Source of the DNA: Bdellovibrionales bacterium
GTDB lineage: Bacteria; Bdellovibrionota; UBA1018
Length of the DNA stretch: 64,000 nucleotides
NCBI GenBank assembly: GCA_947380295.1
Contig: CANCQK010000015.1
Coordinates: 1-64,000 of the forward strand
Direction of reading: 5' to 3'
The notes under the pieces: generated by a model
The model's input: only the letters and a program-made list of their open reading frames with translations
The model's database searches: none
Told to the model about the DNA's origin: nothing
Translations under genes and position numbers: made by a program
Part shown: positions 59,958 to 64,000 of the stretch, in pieces
Layout of the letters: each line of letters starts with the position of its first letter
Position numbering within the stretch: the stretch's first letter is position 1

Positions 59958-61424
59958 TTAAAAGGGCGGAGTTTTGCCCTGAACACTCCTTAAATGGGGG
60001 TAGAGTGGCAGATCTTCAATCGCCATTGAATCAAAAGTTGCAAGGTGGAGATTGTCAAAGCCAGCTTTTGCGAGTGCAAGAGACTCGTTCTGACCCATGA
60101 GTCCTCCATCAAGGTATTCGTCTATATAGATAGCGGTGTTTTTTGGAAGATAGCGGTATCGATCCAAAAACTCTGCCACACTGGCGCAAGTGACGATAAA
60201 AAGTCCTTTCGATGCGGCGGCTTCTTGCCAATCTTGACGAAACACTTCGTGATCATCAATTAAAACGGCCTCAATTTTCTTAGATTTTTGGGTCGGATCG
60301 ATCAGCTCAAAGTTGATCGCTTTTAAATAATTTTTAGGGAGGATCTTGACGCCCAACGCAGATGCTTCAGCTTGGATTTTTGGGTGATTCCACCCATCAG
60401 TCATTAGGATGGATCGATCTAGAATGTTCAAGGATTTGATCAGATCTAATCCGTTCTTTACAGTTCGGCCTTCGATTGAATGAGAGGATAAAAAGTACTC
60501 GACGAGAAAAAATCGTTTCTGTGTTGGTGCACTCTTGAGGTAGTTGGCGCAGGCAGTGCCAGAGGCAAAGAAGTGAAGGTCAACCTCATGAAACAGATGA
60601 TTCATTTTGTTTTCCATGAAGGGAAGCATGGACGGGTCTTGGTCGATTAGGACTACGTCGGTTCCCACCTCAAGGGTTAAGTGTTCTTGAAACCAGTGGG
60701 GCGCTGGATATTTAGGTAAATTCAGTCTGAACAAAGTTCCATTTGCTGGACTTGAGTGGACGAGGGAAATCCCCCCTCCCCAGGCCTCGAATCTAGCTTT
60801 CGTGGTGCTCAGACCTAAGCCAGAACCCTCTGTTTTGGCGAAGGTTGCACCCCGATGGAAGATCTTTGATTGAAATTCTGCTGGGATTCCCTTGCCATTA
60901 TCTTCAATGCTAATTTGAATCTGATGATCGTGCTCTTCAATTTTGACTTCTACGACGCCGGTTTGATGCTCAGAAATTGACTGGGCAGAATTTTTTAGAA
61001 GGTTACGAATCGATCCAGTGAATTCTTGTGCGTTGATTCGAGAAAAGGGAAGAGTTTTGATATTCGATTGAAATGAAATTGAGCTAAATTTTTCACTCGA
61101 TTGAAGTTCTGACACCGCTTCATCGACCAAATTTGGGATGAGTTCTAGCTCTGTGTTCGACACCAAAATTTGCCCACTGGAGATTGCTCTCCATTTTTTG
61201 ATGTATTTTTCCATTTCATAGAGAAAAGCATCAGTTTTGTCAGGATGTTGGGATATTGCAGATGCTCGTTTGATGAGCGTGAGCAGGGTCTCACAGTCGT
61301 GAGCGAGCTCACTACTTTGGTGCATTAATTTCTGCGTACGCGATCTGAGTAGAAAGGAATAGCCGATGAGTGTGATGAGAATGAGGAGTGCGGTGAAAAT
61401 AATTGGGTACAGATTGAGAGCCAT
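59958..61424 (-). CDS. Hybrid histidine kinase with two receiver-like domains
   Basis: 488 residues. One N-terminal membrane helix (LYPIIFTALLILITLIGYSFLL); an H-box-like ELAHDCETLLTLI; HATPase_c with NLLKNSAQS (N box), EDNGKGIP (G1) and GSGLGLSTTKA (G2); then two receiver domains. The first (VVLIDQDPS...) has Glu where the phospho-Asp is expected (FFLVEYFLSSHS). The second (VLIDDHEVFR...AIYIDEYLDGG) keeps the Asp. It starts 1 bp after the tiny coiled-coil gene's stop, so the two and the upstream receiver-AAA+ gene form one operon. Signal unknown, no periplasmic sensor of size. Confidence 0.8.
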   Translation of the reverse strand: MALNLYPIIFTALLILITLIGYSFLLRSRTQKLMHQSSELAHDCETLLTLIKRASAISQHPDKTDAFLYEMEKYIKKWRAISSGQILVSNTELELIPNLVDEAVSELQSSEKFSSISFQSNIKTLPFSRINAQEFTGSIRNLLKNSAQSISEHQTGVVEVKIEEHDHQIQISIEDNGKGIPAEFQSKIFHRGATFAKTEGSGLGLSTTKARFEAWGGGISLVHSSPANGTLFRLNLPKYPAPHWFQEHLTLEVGTDVVLIDQDPSMLPFMENKMNHLFHEVDLHFFASGTACANYLKSAPTQKRFFLVEYFLSSHSIEGRTVKNGLDLIKSLNILDRSILMTDGWNHPKIQAEASALGVKILPKNYLKAINFELIDPTQKSKKIEAVLIDDHEVFRQDWQEAAASKGLFIVTCASVAEFLDRYRYLPKNTAIYIDEYLDGGLMGQNESLALAKAGFDNLHLATFDSMAIEDLPLYPHLRSVQGKTPPF

Positions 61425-61425
61425 T

Positions 61426-61623
61426 TTAAAACCCCGGTTTGATCACGTGGAGAGAGAGGAGTGCTGCCTTGAGGCGTTCTACTTCGTGTTCGAGGCTCTC
61501 AATCTCGATGGGGGTCAGCGCCGATTTTTTCAGCTTTTTGAGAAGTTTGTCGATTTGATAAAGCGTTTCGGCAACAGTGTGTTTCGATTTTCTCTCTTGT
61601 TCGTTAGCTGTTATTTCGCCCAT
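61426..61623 (-). CDS. Tiny coiled-coil protein in signalling operon
   Basis: 65 residues. ATG 61623 is 6 bases after GGAG and overlaps the end of the receiver-AAA+ gene by 20 bp. The chain is one long charged helix pair (TVAETLYQIDKLLKKLKKSALTPIEIESLEHEVERLKAALLSL) with a break at Pro. No family is known to me. Its position between regulator and kinase suggests an adaptor or inhibitor of one of them. Confidence 0.7.
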   Translation of the reverse strand: MGEITANEQERKSKHTVAETLYQIDKLLKKLKKSALTPIEIESLEHEVERLKAALLSLHVIKPGF

Positions 61624-62974
61624 ATTTTTCTCCAAAAATCGTTTTAAGCTCGTCTAGTGTGACAGTGCCAGCCTTCTCAAGGCTCTGTAAACGCTCTGTA
61701 ATGGTGTTTCTTGAGATCCGGAGGTTCCGCTCCAAGGATCGAATGGTGGTTTTTCTCCCTGCGTTACGGTCTTGGTTGGCAGCAATGCGAACCAACTCAA
61801 GAAGGAGATGGCCTGACAGGGTCTGGTAATCGAGACTATCGACGGCTAAGTGGATTGATACTGCGCGACTATTGAGTGCTCCAGAGGAGAGGAGGTAAGG
61901 AGGGAGGCATTCGATTGTTATTTTTCCAGAACGCGCGGTCGAACCCATTCTTTCAATTACTTCTTTTAACTCTCTGATGTTGCCCGACGTGAATGCGCTA
62001 CTTGAAATCCGTGTTGAAACTTCGGGTGCTAAAAGGAAGGGACCATTTTTGAGGTGCTTCAAAAAGAAATTTAAGAACAGATGAATTTCCTCCCGTCTGG
62101 CGGCAAGATCTGGAATTTGAATATGTTCAGCTGAAAGGTAGGTGAGCAGTTTGTTGCTGATATGGCCTGTCTTGGCTCCTGCTCGAAGGTCCTCAAGTGC
62201 TAGCCGAGTGGTTGCTAATATCCGAGGTCTTTTTTGGGTTTTAAGGGAGCTGATTTTTCGATAGAGGGCTTCTTGTTCCTGTGCTGAGAAGGTCTCGAGA
62301 TCTTCGATAAATAACCAGTAATCCCCCATCTTAGGAATCTCGTCGAGTGTCTTTTGCAAGAGAGGTGCTTGGATCGTAACTTTTTTGAATGAAGACCCGA
62401 GAAGGCAGGTCAGTGCTTGGAGGGTATGGGTCTTGCCAGTTCCCCGTGAACCGGTCAGTAAGATTCCCAGCGTCAGATCCTCCCGTATGACTTGAAGGAG
62501 AGATTGGAGCACCTTTTTCGTGCTTTGACCCAATACCGGAATTCCTGCTTTTTCGAGTGCAGAAAACGAAGACTTTTCTAGTCCCTTTGGCGCTTGGGCA
62601 AGGTAGCTTTTGAGGAACTCTCTTAATTGGATTTCAATCGGCTTTTGTTTTGATATAAAGGCTGAGGCACCCATGAGCCCCGCGAGCCTGATGTGTTCTG
62701 CGTCGAGGTAGCGCGAAAAGATACAGACGGTGATGGACGGATGTTTCTTTTTTGTCGCATCACAGAGATCGAGGCCATCCAGCTTTGACTTGAGCTGAAT
62801 ATCAAGGATGACGACATCGGGGGGAGGCGATTGATTGAGTGCCGACAAAAACGTGCTCGATCTTGTGAAAGACCTGAACCGAATTTTATATCCGGGAAGA
62901 TCTTTTGCCGCTATTCTAAACGCAGTCATGTCGGACCGGATGTCGTCCACAATCCAAAATTCCAATCGATTCAT
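61604..62974 (-). CDS. Receiver-AAA+ regulator lacking the sigma54 GAFTGA loop
   Basis: About 456 residues. N-terminal receiver (WIVDDIRSD, phospho-Asp in VVILDIQLKSKLDG, Lys in ISKQKP). The AAA+ domain has Walker A GSRGTGKTHTL, Walker B-like WLFIEDLE and an arginine-finger-like region (DLAARREEIHLFLNFFLKHL, NIRELKEVIERM) as in NtrC-type activators. No GAFTGA motif is visible between Walker A and B-like segments, so it probably does not remodel sigma54 polymerase. The C-terminus is helix-turn-helix-like (IRSLERNLRISRNTITERLQSLEKAG). The start at 62974 (MNRLEFWIVDD) fits the fold though without a good ribosome binding site. Confidence 0.8.
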   Translation of the reverse strand: MNRLEFWIVDDIRSDMTAFRIAAKDLPGYKIRFRSFTRSSTFLSALNQSPPPDVVILDIQLKSKLDGLDLCDATKKKHPSITVCIFSRYLDAEHIRLAGLMGASAFISKQKPIEIQLREFLKSYLAQAPKGLEKSSFSALEKAGIPVLGQSTKKVLQSLLQVIREDLTLGILLTGSRGTGKTHTLQALTCLLGSSFKKVTIQAPLLQKTLDEIPKMGDYWLFIEDLETFSAQEQEALYRKISSLKTQKRPRILATTRLALEDLRAGAKTGHISNKLLTYLSAEHIQIPDLAARREEIHLFLNFFLKHLKNGPFLLAPEVSTRISSSAFTSGNIRELKEVIERMGSTARSGKITIECLPPYLLSSGALNSRAVSIHLAVDSLDYQTLSGHLLLELVRIAANQDRNAGRKTTIRSLERNLRISRNTITERLQSLEKAGTVTLDELKTIFGEKYGRNNS

Positions 62975-63216
62975 AGATTCAAATTGTAGTATAAAAATGT
63001 CATCAATAGTCACCAAAATTGTCATTTAAAAGGCCAAGAATTGCCCTTCGAGCCCGGATTTTGTCGTGAGATTTTAGTCTTTTTGAGAAAAAGCGGGTCT
63101 AGATTTAAAAAAAGCTCAATGAAAACAAAAAGTTGTAAATCAATTTTGCAACCTGTCTAAAATCACCTAGAGTCTCCTGCTTCACCCGTTTTAGGCGACT
63201 TTTAGGCTTTTTATCC

Positions 63217-64000
63217 ATGACGAAGTTCAAAATGAAAAACAACTTGTTAGATATTGTGTTCCAGAATGTGGCTTTGGGGCGCGGGTTTAAAATCTTTAAT
63301 GTTCCAAAACATGACTTTCAATTGAGCCTGAAAACAGCTCTATTGGCGACTGTAGGTCCAATTTTTTTACTCATTTTGACTCAAAGCATTGTGCTTTTCC
63401 TGTTCGCGAAAGTCATGCACGATGATGTTCGGAGCTGTCGTCAAGAGTTGATGAATCTTTCTAAGTTACCTAGCGGTCATGCGCTGTCGATGCAATATGA
63501 GAACCTGGCTGATCGTGTCTTGAGAAAGGCGGATCAAGCCATCCTTAACAGTGCTCAAGTTGCAATTCTGATGGTCGTGATGGGTGCCGCCGTTCTAGTG
63601 ATTTTGACCTTTTTGATCCGAAGGCATTTCTACCAGCCGCTGGTCCTCATTAATCAGGCTATGCATCAATTTTCGCGGGAGATTCAGAGGGTTGAATCGC
63701 TTCAGCCTCAACCCATTAACGAACTGAATTCTATAGTGAGAGAGTTTAATTTTTTGACTCAAACGATTCGTGAGTTTGATTCGAGAAGGTCTCAGTATTT
63801 AGCTGGAACAGCCCATGACCTTAAAAATCCGCTGACGGCAATTAAAATGGCTATTCAACTCTTTGCTCGCCAACATGCCCAAATGAGCGATGGGTTAAAG
63901 AGGAGTCAGATCGACTTGATCGAAAAGCAGGTGATCCGGCTCGAGGATCTGGTCGCGACTTTCATGGATGCGGTTAGTATTGAGTCAGGAAATTTCACTT
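63217..64000 (+). CDS. Sensor histidine kinase, partial (cut by window end)
   Basis: Open from ATG 63217 (or 63232) to the window edge, 261 codons. Two membrane helices (LLATVGPIFLLILTQSIVLFLFA and VAILMVVMGAAVLVILTFLI) flank a short periplasmic loop of ~60 residues. A HAMP-like linker and the dimerisation/H-box QYLAGTAHDLKNPLTAIKMAI follow; the His is the phospho-acceptor. The ATPase domain lies beyond the window. It is divergent from the receiver-AAA+ gene, 242 bp apart, and could be the partner kinase of that operon. Confidence 0.85.
   Translation, partial: MTKFKMKNNLLDIVFQNVALGRGFKIFNVPKHDFQLSLKTALLATVGPIFLLILTQSIVLFLFAKVMHDDVRSCRQELMNLSKLPSGHALSMQYENLADRVLRKADQAILNSAQVAILMVVMGAAVLVILTFLIRRHFYQPLVLINQAMHQFSREIQRVESLQPQPINELNSIVREFNFLTQTIREFDSRRSQYLAGTAHDLKNPLTAIKMAIQLFARQHAQMSDGLKRSQIDLIEKQVIRLEDLVATFMDAVSIESGNFT

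Overview
The window looks like chromosomal DNA of a Gram-negative bacterium, most likely of the Bdellovibrionota/Oligoflexia type. This is inferred from overall gene style, and no rRNA is present to prove it. Supporting signs are an outer-membrane polysaccharide export protein, small beta-barrel porin-like proteins, an LPS Kdo precursor enzyme (KdsD), many lipoproteins and signal peptides, and a GluRS gene directly followed by tRNA-Gln. No transposase, phage module, CRISPR array or rRNA was seen.

Layout. 0.4-5.7 kb: two secreted proteins of unknown function with a decayed gene fragment upstream, then two GT-C type membrane glycosyltransferases. 5.9-15.5 kb: dps, mutS, pyk, a 590-residue all-coiled-coil protein sharing an operon with pyk, a BamC-like lipoprotein, kdsD and a CPYC thioredoxin-fold lipoprotein. 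15.5-21.7 kb: a membrane-anchored Ala/Pro-rich protein, suhB, hflX coupled to an aspartyl-protease-like PDZ protein with an altered active site, and small proteins. 21.7-28.1 kb: the classic rimP-nusA-infB-rbfA-truB operon (minus strand), preceded by a consensus promoter with an intrinsic terminator placed right after the predicted transcription start. 28.3-30.9 kb: a c-type cytochrome, gltX and tRNA-Gln(CTG).

30.9-34 kb is accessory: a RelE/HigB-type toxin and XRE antitoxin sit between two diverged ~108-bp direct repeats that begin at the 3' end of tRNA-Gln, with a third copy of the tRNA 3' end inside. It is followed by a secreted ankyrin-like peptide, a secreted GNAT acetyltransferase and small basic proteins. 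34-37.9 kb: a third GT-C enzyme (paralogue of the one at 2.5 kb) and an APC-family amino-acid permease whose leader is a recognisable lysine riboswitch with an RBS-sequestering hairpin. 38-40.8 kb: a LamG-like lipoprotein with duplicated Cys-rich repeats and a AAA_14/DUF4143 ATPase whose RBS lies in a ~50-bp inverted repeat.

40.8-51.4 kb is a Wzy/Wza-type polysaccharide locus: a phosphoglycosyl transferase, two tandem hexapeptide acyltransferases, a flippase fused to a glycosyltransferase, two GT4 enzymes, an OPX lipoprotein, a PCP/Wzz protein and an O-antigen ligase/polymerase. 51.5-56 kb holds two paralogous outer-membrane barrels, each followed by a similar nested-stem terminator and an identical 16-mer, and then by a GT2 enzyme or a DUF4091 protein.

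56-57 kb encodes the most surprising protein: a signal-peptide-bearing protein ending in a canonical eukaryotic-type AN1 zinc finger plus the short tail that follows AN1 in ZFAND5/SAP proteins. The window closes with a photolyase/cryptochrome-family protein that seems to lack most FeS-cluster cysteines, and a signalling cluster (receiver-cyclase-like protein, hybrid kinase with a Glu in place of one phospho-Asp, a tiny coiled-coil protein, a receiver-AAA+ regulator without GAFTGA, and a histidine kinase cut by the window end).
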